Shown in pieces: positions 30,120 through 38,761 of a DNA stretch of 64,000 nucleotides (position 1 is its first letter; each line of letters starts with the position of its first letter). Location of the stretch: NCBI RefSeq assembly GCF_016864375.1, contig NZ_CP069354.1, positions 3,445,501 through 3,509,500 on the forward strand. Reading direction: 5' to 3'. Source of the stretch: Microvirga sp. VF16 (GTDB lineage Bacteria; Pseudomonadota; Alphaproteobacteria; Rhizobiales; Beijerinckiaceae). The position numbers were made by a program, and so were the translations under genes. The notes beneath the pieces are model-generated. The model worked only from the letters and a program-made list of their open reading frames with translations. It was not told where the DNA came from and did no database searches.

Positions 30120-30335
30120 TTAGAGCGACGTGACATGGATGAGTTCGTCGCCTTCATCCGTGACCGCGACGGTCCAGCAGTATCCATGCCTGCTCTCGTG
30201 CAGCAGATCGCCGCGGAGTTCAGCTGCTGCCTTGTCGGCAGCTCCTCTGGCGGTGGCGGGATCGGGTAGATCGACTCCTTCCCGATCCCAGATAAACTGA
30301 TCCTTGGAACGGAGATGGAAGTAATAGCGGGGCAT
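30120..30335 (-). CDS. DUF6894 family small protein
   Basis: A protein of 71 residues beginning MPRYYFHLRSKDQFIWDREG, the typical DUF6894 opening, followed by VDLPDPATARGAADKAAAEL and the final strand pair WTVAVTDEGDELIHVTSL. A GGGGAG site lies just before the ATG at 30335. The next gene upstream is a 71-residue paralogue, so this is a local duplication. Confidence 0.8.
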   Translation of the reverse strand: MPRYYFHLRSKDQFIWDREGVDLPDPATARGAADKAAAELRGDLLHESRHGYCWTVAVTDEGDELIHVTSL

Positions 30336-30417
30336 CCCGCTCCCCTCTGTTGCAGCGATCATCTCACGATGGTGGAACACTCACCCGGACCGTATTTCTA
30401 CGGGGTGGAAGCATACG

Positions 30418-30633
30418 CTACAAAGAAAGGACAAAGACAATCCGGCCCGCCTCGTCGGTGATGACGGTGGTTCTATGGGGCAAGCTCTGAATGAAGCACA
30501 AAACACGATCCCAGGACGCATGAGCCGCCTGAGCCTCGGCTCCCCGCACTGTTTTCAAATTCGGCAGATCGATCCCTTCCCTATCCGGTATGAAACGATC
30601 TCCAAGCTGGACGTGAAAATGATAGCGCGGCAT
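30418..30633 (-). CDS. DUF6894 family small protein
   Basis: A protein of 71 residues beginning MPRYHFHVQLGDRFIPDREG, with DLPNLKTVRGAEAQAAHASW and the end TTVITDEAGRIVFVLSL. It has the same length and register as the neighbour at 30120-30335, 82 bases downstream. Function unknown; probably a tandem duplicate. Confidence 0.8.
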   Translation of the reverse strand: MPRYHFHVQLGDRFIPDREGIDLPNLKTVRGAEAQAAHASWDRVLCFIQSLPHRTTVITDEAGRIVFVLSL

Positions 30634-30735
30634 CGGTGCTTCTCATTCCTATCCAACCGCAGACTACGCGCCCTGAGCTTGAGCGCTTTAACACAAGTTA
30701 CGAGAGGCGGGAGTTTGGCCTTTCTCGGGAACACC

Positions 30736-31152
30736 TTACGCCTGCGTGGCAGGACGCTCACCGCCTCCACGGAAAACGCCAGTCGAGAGTGACATCATAC
30801 CTGTATTGAACGTGATAACCATGACCCTCCACTGCACATAGCGTGGAACAAGGCCCGCTGGGATATGGAAAGGTGCGCACCGCTTCACAGCAGCCAAGGC
30901 GGCTTTGGCCTGGGCGGAGTTAGCGATGCCCTGCAGCACCTTCGGCGCTTGGGCCAATGATCCATCTAGGTTGAGCCGTACTTCAATGACCGTGGCATCT
31001 GCGCCGATCGCAGACTTCGGAAGAGCATAACAGTGGGCGATTTGATCGTGGAAGATCGCCCGCAGATCTGCACGCTTATCACCGGCGGAAACGCAAGCTG
31101 TCATGACCATGGCAATGAGCATGGCAAGACCTGTAGCAATGAAACCATTCAT
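30736..31152 (-). CDS. Putative lipoprotein with a TonB/TolA C-terminal-like domain
   Basis: A protein of 138 residues. The N-terminus MNGFIATGLAMLIAMVMTAC is a lipoprotein signal with the modified cysteine at residue 20. The remainder (FHDQIAHCYALP; VIEVRLNLDGSLAQAPKVLQ; AALAAVKRCAPFHIP) follows the pattern C...V.V.LN.DG...A...A..RC.PF of TolA/TonB C-terminal-like domains, as does the exported protein at 223-732. Probably anchored in the envelope; partner unknown. The ATG at 31152 has a GGGGG nine bases upstream. Confidence 0.65.
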   Translation of the reverse strand: MNGFIATGLAMLIAMVMTACVSAGDKRADLRAIFHDQIAHCYALPKSAIGADATVIEVRLNLDGSLAQAPKVLQGIANSAQAKAALAAVKRCAPFHIPAGLVPRYVQWRVMVITFNTGMMSLSTGVFRGGGERPATQA

Positions 31153-31542
31153 TGGCGGTGCCCCCTTCGCAGACAATAGGACCGCTCGCCTTCTTTCCGC
31201 AACTACATTTCATTTATCTATTCGTACGGGACTGAAGTACGTCGATGCAACATTGGGCAATGGGTGCTTCGTGTCGTTAATGTCTCCCCATACCCTTCCT
31301 TGGCGCAGTGAGCGACATCGTCAGACCTGCATATGGAAGGTGGAAAATTGAGAGTCATCGCATCAGATATCTGAATTGTCCGTCGAATAAACTTTAGAGC
31401 AATTTCCTATCCTATGAGTATGTCGCCCGCCCCTTCATGATGACTACCTCAAAGGCAATTCATTTCCCAAGAATAGCACACCCAAAATCTCTCAAAGATG
31501 GGTAAGCAGGCTTGCTTCCTTTTGAAACAAAGGATTATCTGC
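31153..31542. other. Intergenic region upstream of the epimerase gene
   Basis: A comparatively AT-rich region without a convincing gene. It presumably holds the promoter of the epimerase gene, but I could not identify -35 and -10 boxes with confidence. Confidence 0.5.
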
Positions 31543-33279
31543 ATGGCCTTGTTCATCAGTGCTTCGGATTTCGGCGCAAAAGCGAATGATGCATTAGACG
31601 ATACCGCTGCCCTCAACGTCGCCGTCAAAGCGGCTCACGATGCCTATATCAAGAACCCCGCTGTGGGCCGTGTGACTGTCCTTCTGCCGACGGGCACCCT
31701 GCTCGTCAAAGGCAACGGCGACAAGAGCGACGGTGCGGTCGAACTGCTGTCCGGCACGGCCATGCAGGGTGCCGGCATGGGCCGGACGGTTCTTAAAGTG
31801 GCCGACGGCTGGGCGGGAGACATCACCGGCGTGGTGCGCACGCCGTTCGATGAGGTGACAAGCAATGTGGGCCTCTTCGATATCACCATCGACGGGAACC
31901 GCGATGCCACGACAGGCAAGATCGACGGCTTCTACACGGGCGTGCGACCTGGCAGCCCGCTACAGGACAGCGACATTCATGTCGCGCGCGTGGAGGTGAT
32001 GGATTGCTCGGGCTACGGCTTCGACCCGCATGAGCAGACCCTCCGTCTGACCATCGAAAGCAGCGTGTCTCACGGCAACGGGCTCGATGGCTTCGTGGCG
32101 GATTACATCGTCAACGGCATCTACCGGAACAACATCGCCTACGGCAACGATCGACACGGCTTCAACATCACCACCACGACAACCGGGCTCCTCCTGCAGG
32201 ACAACATCGCCTATGGCAACGGGTCGACAGGTGTGGTCGTGCAGCGCGGATCGGAGGCGATCCCGTGGCCGAGCAACGTCCAGATCGTCGGAGGCCAATA
32301 CTACGGCAACGTCAAGGACGGAGTCCTGCTCAACATGGCCGCCAATGTCATTGTTGACGGCGCCATGATCTTCGGCAACCAGGGCAGTGGCGTTCGGATC
32401 GAAGGATCGACCGGGACCATTGTTCAAAACAGTCACATCTTCAACAACGCGCAGGCTGCGGACAACCAATTCGACGAGATCAGCATCCGCATGCGTCTCG
32501 ATACGACCACCGGGCTGACCTACTACTCCACGAACACGCAGATCCTCAACAATACGATCTACTCCGACGGCGCGATCGATGCACGCTATGGAATCCGCGA
32601 GGAGCGGACGAACACCCTCGCCGGCGAGACGGGCATTCTACTGCTCGGCAATACGATCTACGGTGTGGATTCCGGCGTAATCTTCACCTCGAGACAGACT
32701 TGGATTGGGTCCGCCTCATCCAACTCGTTCAAGGGCACTGGACAGGATGAGGAACTGAGTGGCCGCTCCGGCAACGACACGATCCGGGGAATGGGCGGCA
32801 ACGACCATGTCTTCGGAGATGGCGGCAACGACAAACTTTATGGGGATTCCGGCAGGGATTATGTCTTCGGCGGCAACGGTCACGACCGCCTCAACGGCGG
32901 CTTGAGCAACGACATTCTGAGCGGCGATGCCGGCCGCGACGTCTTCATCTTCAATACCAAGCTCGGGAGTTCGACGACGGATCGGAAGGTCAATTTCGAC
33001 ACGATCGCCAACTATTCCGTAAGGGACGATTCGATCTGGCTCGACAACGCCATTTTCCGGAAGATCGGACCAGGCTCGTCCGCCCATCCGACCAAGCTCA
33101 ATGCGGAATTCTTCAACGCGGGAAACAGGCCAAAGGATCAGAACGACTACGTGCTCTACAACAAGAAGACCGGCGTTCTGTCATACGATTCCGATGGCTC
33201 TGGCTCACGCAAGCCGGTGGAATTTGCACAGATCAAGAAGGGCCTTGCCCTGACACATCACGATTTTTTCGTCGTCTGA
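31543..33279 (+). CDS. AlgE-type mannuronan C5-epimerase-like protein with RTX tail
   Basis: A protein of 578 residues. It opens ISASDFGAKANDALDDTAAL, the start of a right-handed parallel beta-helix, and residues to about 385 align with the A-module of the secreted Azotobacter AlgE enzymes. The catalytic block SGYGFDPHEQT gives Tyr158, Asp161 and His163, and NGLDGFVADY gives Asp187, with the same spacing as Tyr149, Asp152, His154 and Asp178 of AlgE4. Such enzymes turn mannuronate into guluronate in the polymer and need calcium. RTX nonapeptides (GRSGNDTIRGMGGNDHVFGD) and the shared tail module ending HHDFFVV replace the R-module. No alginate synthesis genes are in the window. An AAGGA site supports the ATG at 31543. 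Confidence 0.85.
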   Translation: MALFISASDFGAKANDALDDTAALNVAVKAAHDAYIKNPAVGRVTVLLPTGTLLVKGNGDKSDGAVELLSGTAMQGAGMGRTVLKVADGWAGDITGVVRTPFDEVTSNVGLFDITIDGNRDATTGKIDGFYTGVRPGSPLQDSDIHVARVEVMDCSGYGFDPHEQTLRLTIESSVSHGNGLDGFVADYIVNGIYRNNIAYGNDRHGFNITTTTTGLLLQDNIAYGNGSTGVVVQRGSEAIPWPSNVQIVGGQYYGNVKDGVLLNMAANVIVDGAMIFGNQGSGVRIEGSTGTIVQNSHIFNNAQAADNQFDEISIRMRLDTTTGLTYYSTNTQILNNTIYSDGAIDARYGIREERTNTLAGETGILLLGNTIYGVDSGVIFTSRQTWIGSASSNSFKGTGQDEELSGRSGNDTIRGMGGNDHVFGDGGNDKLYGDSGRDYVFGGNGHDRLNGGLSNDILSGDAGRDVFIFNTKLGSSTTDRKVNFDTIANYSVRDDSIWLDNAIFRKIGPGSSAHPTKLNAEFFNAGNRPKDQNDYVLYNKKTGVLSYDSDGSGSRKPVEFAQIKKGLALTHHDFFVV

Positions 33280-33284
33280 GCACC

Positions 33285-33427
33285 TAGCGCATCGTTCGGT
33301 GCGGAAAAGTGGACCCGGTTTTCGCTGACGCGGCCCTTCGGGTCCGCAGCGAACGATGCGCTCTTCAAAGAGTGGAGCATCGGATTGAATCCCAAAAGTG
33401 GGTCCACTTTTGGGTCCGATGCTCTAA
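33285..33427. repeat. Family B paired-hairpin repeat, reverse orientation
   Basis: It starts TAGCGCATCGTTCGG (hairpin II, with a longer loop containing CGGCCCTTCGGGTCCG) and ends with hairpin I, CCCAAAAGTGGGTCCACTTT to GGGTCCGATGCTCTA. It fills the gap between the epimerase gene stop, six bases before it, and the convergent diguanylate cyclase stop, six bases after it. Confidence 0.85.
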
Positions 33428-33432
33428 GCCCG

Positions 33433-34557
33433 TCAGGCCGCGATGACGATATTGCGGCCGCTGCGCTTCGCTTGATAGAGCGCCGCATCGGCACGCCGGA
33501 GCAGCGCCCCAGCATCGATGCCTGCTCCCGTGACGCAGCCGACGCTGACGGTCACGTTAGCCAGGCCACCGAGGGTGTTGGCTCCGGCCATGGAAAAGGC
33601 ATGTCGGATCCGGTCCGCCAGGAGAGCCGCCTCGCGGGAATCCAGCGGCAGGATCGCGCCGAACTCCTCCCCGCCCAAACGACCGAAGGTTCGTTGCGGC
33701 AGATGGCTTGCCAGCACGTCTCCGAAGATCGTGAGAATGCGGTCGCCGGTATCGTGGCCGTAGCTATCGTTGATGGTCTTGAAGTTATCGAGGTCGAACA
33801 GCAGGCAGCTCGTCGGCCTGTTGCCGAGCCGGGCGAGGAGCTGAGAAGCGTTCTCCATGAAGGCGCGCCGATTGGGAACGCCGGTCAGAGGATCGACCAA
33901 GGCAGCCTGCTTATATTCGAACTCGACGCTCTCCTTGGCCATGGACAGAAACATGAAGGCCAAGGTCGGGCCGAACATGACCAGCACGAGCGCCATCGAT
34001 GGCGACCAGCGGCTCGCGAAGGTATCGATCCAGGAGACCGAAGTCAGGGCGATCCCGAGCGTCCCACGGGACAAATTGAAAGCGGCAAGCCCCAGCAGAA
34101 GCACGACGGCCATACGCGAGGAGGCCAGCGGCCGCGAAGCATGGCGTCCGAGTTCCCAGGCCGAGAGGGACGAATAGACAAAGGTGATCGCCGACGCGAG
34201 AATCAGCCTATAGCCGTGCGAGCTATAGATGAATGGAAAAGCGCAGATCCAGACAGCTACCCCGGCAAGCATCGCCGTCAGGGGCGCAGATCGTCCGTTG
34301 AAGATCCTGCAGCCGGTGTACAGGACGCCATAACACAACAGGGCCAAGGCGTTCGCCACGAGCAGAATCGCATAAGCCGGTTGTCCCTGCGCAAGATTGG
34401 CCGATCCGATTCCCACGGCAATGAGCCAGAAGGCGCTGCCCCACCATGCCAAAGCCTTAACCGTGCGATTCAGCATCCAGGAGAAAAGCAACAAAGTTCC
34501 AAGCACTGCCGAGAGCAGTACGAAGGCAACGGTAAGCGTGGCAGGATCAAGGACCAT
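33433..34557 (-). CDS. Membrane-bound diguanylate cyclase (GGDEF domain)
   Basis: A protein of about 374 residues. The first 205 form roughly six to seven membrane segments (TLTVAFVLLSAVLGTLLLFS onward). The GGDEF domain follows: DPLTGVPNRRAFME, LLFDLDNFKTINDSYGHDTG and FGRLGGEEF, an active-site variant that normally makes cyclic di-GMP. The RxxD inhibitory-site motif expected five residues before GGEEF is not present (RTFG instead), so product inhibition may be absent. There is no EAL domain. The start is uncertain: ATGs at 34557, 34572 and 34614 are in frame and none has a strong ribosome site. Cyclic di-GMP often controls matrix and secreted adhesins, which fits the RTX neighbours. Confidence 0.88.
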   Translation of the reverse strand: MVLDPATLTVAFVLLSAVLGTLLLFSWMLNRTVKALAWWGSAFWLIAVGIGSANLAQGQPAYAILLVANALALLCYGVLYTGCRIFNGRSAPLTAMLAGVAVWICAFPFIYSSHGYRLILASAITFVYSSLSAWELGRHASRPLASSRMAVVLLLGLAAFNLSRGTLGIALTSVSWIDTFASRWSPSMALVLVMFGPTLAFMFLSMAKESVEFEYKQAALVDPLTGVPNRRAFMENASQLLARLGNRPTSCLLFDLDNFKTINDSYGHDTGDRILTIFGDVLASHLPQRTFGRLGGEEFGAILPLDSREAALLADRIRHAFSMAGANTLGGLANVTVSVGCVTGAGIDAGALLRRADAALYQAKRSGRNIVIAA

Positions 34558-34771
34558 CGAAGCGGCTGCCATGGGAGTTCGACCGGACAGTCGCAGAGGA
34601 CCCCTACGACCCATTCCGCAGGGGAATGCATGCCTACGCTATCCCCCATCCGCTCCCCGATGTCCAGAACCCAACCCTGCGACGGATCGGGGCGGCGCTT
34701 TGAGCCAGGGCTCCGGAACGAAGACTTGACCGGGGCATTTTCCTAGCGAAGCACCGTAGAGGGAGACCTTC

Positions 34772-35323
34772 ATGGGCATGTACCATCGTCATGGCGTCCA
34801 GAGCACCGCGGCCATCGCCGGCCACCCACTTCACCACATGCTGATCGTTTTCCCCGTCGCATTCCTGATCGGGGCTTTCGGAACCGATATCGCCTTCCTC
34901 GCGACCCAGGATGCGTTCTGGGCCCAGGTTTCCTACTGGCTCCTGATCGCAGGCATCGTTACCGCACTTATTGCCGCCATTCCCGGTATGATCGATTTCG
35001 TGACCATCGACCGGGTGCGCAACGTATGGGTCTCCTGGGCGCACATGGTCGCCAATCTCACGGTGGTCGCGTTGGCCCTTATCAATGTCGGCGTCCGCCT
35101 GGGCGATCCGGCTGCGGGGGTCCAGGGCTGGGGTATCTGGCTGTCAGGCATCCAGACGGCTCTCCTCCTGTTCAGCGGCTGGCTCGGTGGCGAGCTCGCT
35201 TACCGCTATGGCATCGGCGCCATCCGGGATTACAGCCCCAAGGCCGAGCAATTCCACGTGGAGGTGGACCGATCGGACGTTGCCGCATCCTATGGGCGGC
35301 GGACCGGATCGGGTGGCGTTTGA
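34772..35323 (+). CDS. DUF2231 family membrane protein
   Basis: A protein of 183 residues with four membrane segments (HHMLIVFPVAFLIGAFGTDI; VSYWLLIAGIVTALIAAIPG; MVANLTVVALALINVGVRLG; SGIQTALLLFSGWLGGELAY). The GHPLHHMLIVFP motif and the HxxxN segment are typical of DUF2231. The conserved histidines have led to suggestions of a heme or metal role, but this is unproven. The ATG at 34772 lies after an AGGGAG-like site. Confidence 0.85.
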   Translation: MGMYHRHGVQSTAAIAGHPLHHMLIVFPVAFLIGAFGTDIAFLATQDAFWAQVSYWLLIAGIVTALIAAIPGMIDFVTIDRVRNVWVSWAHMVANLTVVALALINVGVRLGDPAAGVQGWGIWLSGIQTALLLFSGWLGGELAYRYGIGAIRDYSPKAEQFHVEVDRSDVAASYGRRTGSGGV

Positions 35324-35382
35324 GTTCTGCAAGGCAATTACCTTGTCATTTTCGGGGCGAGGCCGCTAAACTCAAGCTTGCT

Positions 35383-35667
35383 ATGAAGCATTGCGCCTTT
35401 GCCTTCGTTCTTTCCAGCCTTGCGCTGATCAGTCAGGCGCAGGCGGTCACCGCCTGCCCGCCTGGCTTTGCTATGCTTCAGGCCTCCGATACCTGCGTGC
35501 GCATCAGCGGTCGGGTGAGAGCGGAAACGCTGGTCGGCTCAACGCGCAACCGCTCCTCCGATGCCTACGGGACGCATGCGGGCGGTCGCGTGAAGCTCGA
35601 CGTGAGGAAGCAGACGGAATACGGTCCCTTACGGGCCGTCATTTCCGCCGGGAATCTGGGGCGCTGA
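35383..35667 (+). CDS. Short exported porin-like protein
   Basis: A protein of 94 residues with a signal peptide ending at about residue 21 (LISQAQA). The mature part starts VTACPPGFAMLQASDTCVRI, then SGRVRAETLVG, which resembles the start of alphaproteobacterial Omp2-type porins (CxxxG...GTDTCIKIGGRVR). A full porin has over 350 residues, so this is either a truncated porin or one of the short one-motif proteins derived from them. It ends cleanly (VISAGNLGR). Confidence 0.6.
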   Translation: MKHCAFAFVLSSLALISQAQAVTACPPGFAMLQASDTCVRISGRVRAETLVGSTRNRSSDAYGTHAGGRVKLDVRKQTEYGPLRAVISAGNLGR

Positions 35668-35751
35668 TCCCGGAACCATTCACATCTCCTTCCGTTGGGC
35701 GGACAAGGGCTGAAAGCCTGCACTCCTCTCACGTCTGGCAAGGAGGCAAAC

Positions 35752-36162
35752 ATGCATGCTCATGAAATGATCAGCACCCATCCCCATGTGAAAGGCGACA
35801 CCAACGACGCCCTGATCCGCTGCATCGAGGAATGCTTCGATTGCGCACAGGCCTGCACATCCTGCGCCGATGCATGCCTGGGCGAACCGATGGTTGCCCA
35901 GCTCACGCAATGTATCCGCCTCGATATGGATTGTGCCGATATATGCATGGCAACCGGAACGGTCGCCACGCGCCGAACCGGCTCCAATGAGGATGTCATT
36001 CGTCACATGCTCAATGCCTGCATGACCGCCTGTCGCCTTTGTGGAGACGAATGCGAACGCCATGCCAGCATGCATGAGCATTGCCGCGTCTGCGCCGAGG
36101 CCTGCCGCCGTTGCGAACAGGCCTGCCGACAGGCCATCGCCAGCATGAGCGCTCGCCACTAA
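35752..36162 (+). CDS. Four-helix bundle copper-binding protein
   Basis: A protein of 136 residues with 18 cysteines, most spaced CxxC or CxxxC along helices (RCIEECFDCAQACTSCADAC; CMTACRLCGDECERHASMHE; CRVCAEACRRCEQACRQA). The N-terminus MHAHEMISTHPHV is histidine-rich. This pattern defines the copper storage (Csp)/DUF326 type of four-helix bundle, in which inward-facing cysteines hold many Cu(I) ions. No twin-arginine signal is present, so it should be the cytoplasmic kind. An ideal AAGGAGG site precedes the ATG. No copper regulator or exporter is adjacent. Confidence 0.88.
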   Translation: MHAHEMISTHPHVKGDTNDALIRCIEECFDCAQACTSCADACLGEPMVAQLTQCIRLDMDCADICMATGTVATRRTGSNEDVIRHMLNACMTACRLCGDECERHASMHEHCRVCAEACRRCEQACRQAIASMSARH

Positions 36163-36216
36163 GGTATCAATTGCCTCCGAAACTCATCCAAATCCAATCG
36201 GCGAGAAAAATAGAAG

Positions 36217-36236
36217 GGGCGCCAAAGGCGCCCTTT
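36217..36236. terminator. Bidirectional hairpin terminator
   Basis: GGGCGCC-AAA-GGCGCCC is followed by TTTCCGTTT on the plus strand, and on the minus strand by CTTCTATTTTT. It separates the copper protein gene from the convergent small exported protein gene. Confidence 0.8.
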
Positions 36237-36241
36237 CCGTT

Positions 36242-36562
36242 TCAGTACCCGTAATCGTAATAGTCCTCACGATAATAGGTCCGCCTGGGTGCTTCATAGG
36301 TCCTGTAATAAGACCTATCATAGGTCCGGTATGTTGGCCGGGCCGTTGCAGCAAGCGCACCACCGATGATCGCACCGGTCACGCCGGCCGCGATGGCGGC
36401 ATTGTTGTTGTTCCGTCTTTGAACGTAGTAGCGCTGGGCCTTGTGGCTTTTGTAATGGCCGTAGGCGTGGCCCTTGCCCTTGCCGGGGCGGGCATCCGCC
36501 GCGCCGCTGAAGGACGTCGCCGCCAAAAGCGCGACGCTGATCGTTACCAAAAGCTTTTTCAT
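36242..36562 (-). CDS. Small exported protein with a glycine-zipper segment and tyrosine-rich tail
   Basis: A protein of 106 residues. The signal peptide ends SGAADA at about residue 25. A basic part (GKGKGHAYGHYKSHKAQRYY) is followed by NNAAIAAGVTGAIIGGALAA, a glycine-zipper-like helix, and a tail rich in Tyr and Arg (TYRTYDRSYYRTYEAPRRTY). No named family. Glycine-zipper segments often associate with or span membranes. The ATG at 36562 has AGGAG at the right distance; the one two codons earlier sits too close to it. Confidence 0.65.
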   Translation of the reverse strand: MKKLLVTISVALLAATSFSGAADARPGKGKGHAYGHYKSHKAQRYYVQRRNNNNAAIAAGVTGAIIGGALAATARPTYRTYDRSYYRTYEAPRRTYYREDYYDYGY

Positions 36563-36641
36563 CCTCATACTCCTGAACGCGTCTTGAATCGGATGATCCG
36601 GAAAGGAGCCATCGATCTTGCCCCTTTCCCAACCACTGCCA

Positions 36642-37457
36642 TTATTGGTTCGGGCTGCCGCCCTCCGAGGAGGAGCCGCGCTGCTGCAGACGCATGTTGA
36701 TGGAGCCGCTGCCGGAGTTCGACGTGTTGCCGCCCGAGCCGCTGTTTACATCGGTTCGGCTGCGGGTCGAAACGCTGCCTGTCGTCTCAGGCGCGCTCGA
36801 GCGCGTCCGGCTCGTCGAAACATTCACGTCATTGGAGCGGCGCTGCTCCACCGACACGCCGACGCTTGGCGAGGTATCCCGAGTTCGGCGAATTGTCGTG
36901 CGGCTTCGCACCGATACGCTCGGCTCATTGACTTCCTCATAGCGACGCACGGTCCGGCGACGAACCTCCACCGGTTCCTCGACCACCTGATAGCGGCGCT
37001 TCTTCGTCACGACCTTGTTGGACCGCTTGGTCTTCTTCACCGCCACCTTCTTGGCGGGCTTCTTCTTCACAACGGTGCGGCGAATCTCAGTGTCGGGCTC
37101 CTCATAGGTGGTCACGCTGCGGCGGCGGGTCACCGAGACGCTCGGTTCCTCGACTTCGCGGATCGTGCGGGAGCGGACGGACACGCCGGAGCGCTCACGG
37201 GTCTCGACACCGACGCGCGTACCCGTTTCCTGACGATTGCGGACGTTAATTTGCGCGCCGGACGACTCGCCGCGCGTTGCACCTGTGGTCTCGGTCTGTG
37301 TCCGGCTGCTGCTGCCGGTCTGATTGCGCAGCAGCGTGTTCGAATCCGAAGACGATTGCGATGTCGTGTTGGTATTGGTGTTCGTCTGAGTCGATGTTTG
37401 GGCATAGGCCGCGCTGCTCAACAAGAGAAGGGCGGCGCCAAGAGCAATCTTTCTCAT
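36642..37457 (-). CDS. Exported low-complexity Arg/Ser/Thr-rich protein
   Basis: A protein of 271 residues with a clear signal peptide (ALLLLSSAAYAQ, cleavage near residue 20). The mature chain is low in hydrophobic residues: a Ser/Thr/Asn/Gln-rich start, repeated motifs such as EEPSVSVTRRRSVTTYEEPD and NEPSVSVRSRT, a lysine-rich centre (KKKPAKKVAVKKTKRSNKVV) and a Gly/Ser/Asn tail. It is probably disordered and positively charged, and could bind anionic surface polymers; that is inference. Not recognised as a known family. Confidence 0.65.
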   Translation of the reverse strand: MRKIALGAALLLLSSAAYAQTSTQTNTNTNTTSQSSSDSNTLLRNQTGSSSRTQTETTGATRGESSGAQINVRNRQETGTRVGVETRERSGVSVRSRTIREVEEPSVSVTRRRSVTTYEEPDTEIRRTVVKKKPAKKVAVKKTKRSNKVVTKKRRYQVVEEPVEVRRRTVRRYEEVNEPSVSVRSRTTIRRTRDTSPSVGVSVEQRRSNDVNVSTSRTRSSAPETTGSVSTRSRTDVNSGSGGNTSNSGSGSINMRLQQRGSSSEGGSPNQ

Positions 37458-37741
37458 GGAACCATCTCCAAAAAAGTAAAGGTGCGGGATGAACGCCGGC
37501 CTTTGGAGACTGTTCCGAATAACTTTAAGTAACAGATCTTACATGGGAAGCTCTGAGCCAAGATGAACATTTGTTCAAAATTCGAAACTGTCATAATGAG
37601 GCGAGCAGAAGTGCCAGCATAATAACTTCAACCAAATCTTTACCATAACCATGAACGTCGAACTTCATGTCCATACAGCTTAAGTTCACGTTTAACGCTC
37701 TAGCTTAGCGCTATCGATCGTTCATCGGGAATAGCGCAGCC

Positions 37742-38626
37742 ATGGCAGTTTTTCAGGCTTTCAACGCAGCGGGTGTAGGCTTCAACATGTCCAGCACCAG
37801 CAGTTCGGGCTGGGCATTCATAGGAGCCAGCCCATCGGTCACGACAGACCTCGTCTATGATGACGGAAAGGTCGCCGAGTACGAAGTCTATGGCAGCGCC
37901 CTGGTGGACTACTTCACCGCCTGGTACTGGAGCGACGACTACACCGTCATCATCGACGATCTGCTCTACGAGAATGACGGCGAAGACGTTCTCTCCATCC
38001 GGGGCCTCGATCTTTACACGACGGTCGACGAGCTTCAGGGCTATGCCTGGTACGTGACCCTCAACAGAAGGCACGACACCTTCTACGGAAACGATTACGA
38101 CGACATCATCCGCGGCGGAGCGGGCAACGACACCGTCTATTCCTATGATGGCGACGACATCGTTTACGGCGACAGCGGTGCGGACAAGCTCTACGGGCTC
38201 TGGGGCGACGACGATCTGTATGGAGGCACGGGCCGCGACATCCTGAGCGGAGGTGCCGGCAGCGATTACCTGAGCGGTGGAGCTGACAGCGACCAGCTGA
38301 CCGGCGGCTCCGGCAAGGATTACTTCGTCTTCGATGCGAGATCGTCCAGGACCAATGTGGACCGGATCATCGATTTCCGGCCCGTCGATGATACGATCAT
38401 GCTCGACAATGCGGTTTTCACACGAGTCGGGCGTGACGGCTGGCTGGCGAGCGGGGTCTTCACCACCGGTTCAGGCGCCCGGGATTCCTCTGATCGGATC
38501 ATCTACAGCAAGCAGAGCGGCGCCCTTCTCTACGATGCCGACGGCGTCGGAGGCGTCGCGGCCGTGAAATTCGCCCAGCTGAGCACCGGGCTGACCCTCA
38601 CCAAGGCGGACTTCTTCGTGCTCTAG
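37742..38626 (+). CDS. Small RTX protein with an unrecognised N-terminal domain
   Basis: A protein of 294 residues. Residues 1-115 (MAVFQAFNAAGVGFNMSSTS; ALVDYFTAWYWSDDYTVIID; LLYENDGEDVLSIRGLDLYT) form a domain I do not recognise, rich in Tyr, Trp and Asp. About seven nonapeptides follow (YGNDYDDIIRGGAGNDTVYS onward to LTGGSGKDYFVF), then the shared tail module ending KADFFVL. No signal peptide; type I export is inferred. Its TAG stop is the first triplet of a family B repeat. Confidence 0.82.
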   Translation: MAVFQAFNAAGVGFNMSSTSSSGWAFIGASPSVTTDLVYDDGKVAEYEVYGSALVDYFTAWYWSDDYTVIIDDLLYENDGEDVLSIRGLDLYTTVDELQGYAWYVTLNRRHDTFYGNDYDDIIRGGAGNDTVYSYDGDDIVYGDSGADKLYGLWGDDDLYGGTGRDILSGGAGSDYLSGGADSDQLTGGSGKDYFVFDARSSRTNVDRIIDFRPVDDTIMLDNAVFTRVGRDGWLASGVFTTGSGARDSSDRIIYSKQSGALLYDADGVGGVAAVKFAQLSTGLTLTKADFFVL

Positions 38627-38695
38627 CGCATCGTGCGGACCCGGAGGGCTACGCCAGTGAAAAGTGGATCCGATTTTCCGCGAGAACGATGCGCC
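38624..38695. repeat. Family B repeat, hairpin II only, fused to the RTX stop codon
   Basis: It begins with the TAG stop of the RTX gene (TAGCGCATCGTGCGG), continues through AAAAGTGGATCCGATTTTCC and ends GAACGATGCGCCA. Hairpin I is absent. Confidence 0.8.
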
Positions 38696-38735
38696 ACTTA
38701 TAGAAGTTATAGAAGGGAGCCTCCGCTCCTCAGGG

Positions 38736-38761
38736 CGGCCCTGTTTTCAGGGCCGTTTTCT
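38736..38761 (+). terminator. Rho-independent terminator after the small RTX gene
   Basis: CGGCCCTG-TTTT-CAGGGCCG is followed by TTTTCT. It is placed after the repeat that follows the RTX gene. Between it and the DUF1127 gene, 38762-38966, no gene is visible. Confidence 0.85.

Noticed and set aside
30051-30269. A 72-codon plus-strand ORF opposite a DUF6894 gene
   Set aside because: The minus-strand DUF6894 frame has a paralogue next door and a proper ribosome site; the plus frame has neither.
37742-38626. Recent transfer of the small RTX gene on a mobile element
   Set aside because: No transposase, integrase, tRNA junction or target duplication was visible; the flanking repeat occurs at ordinary genes as well.
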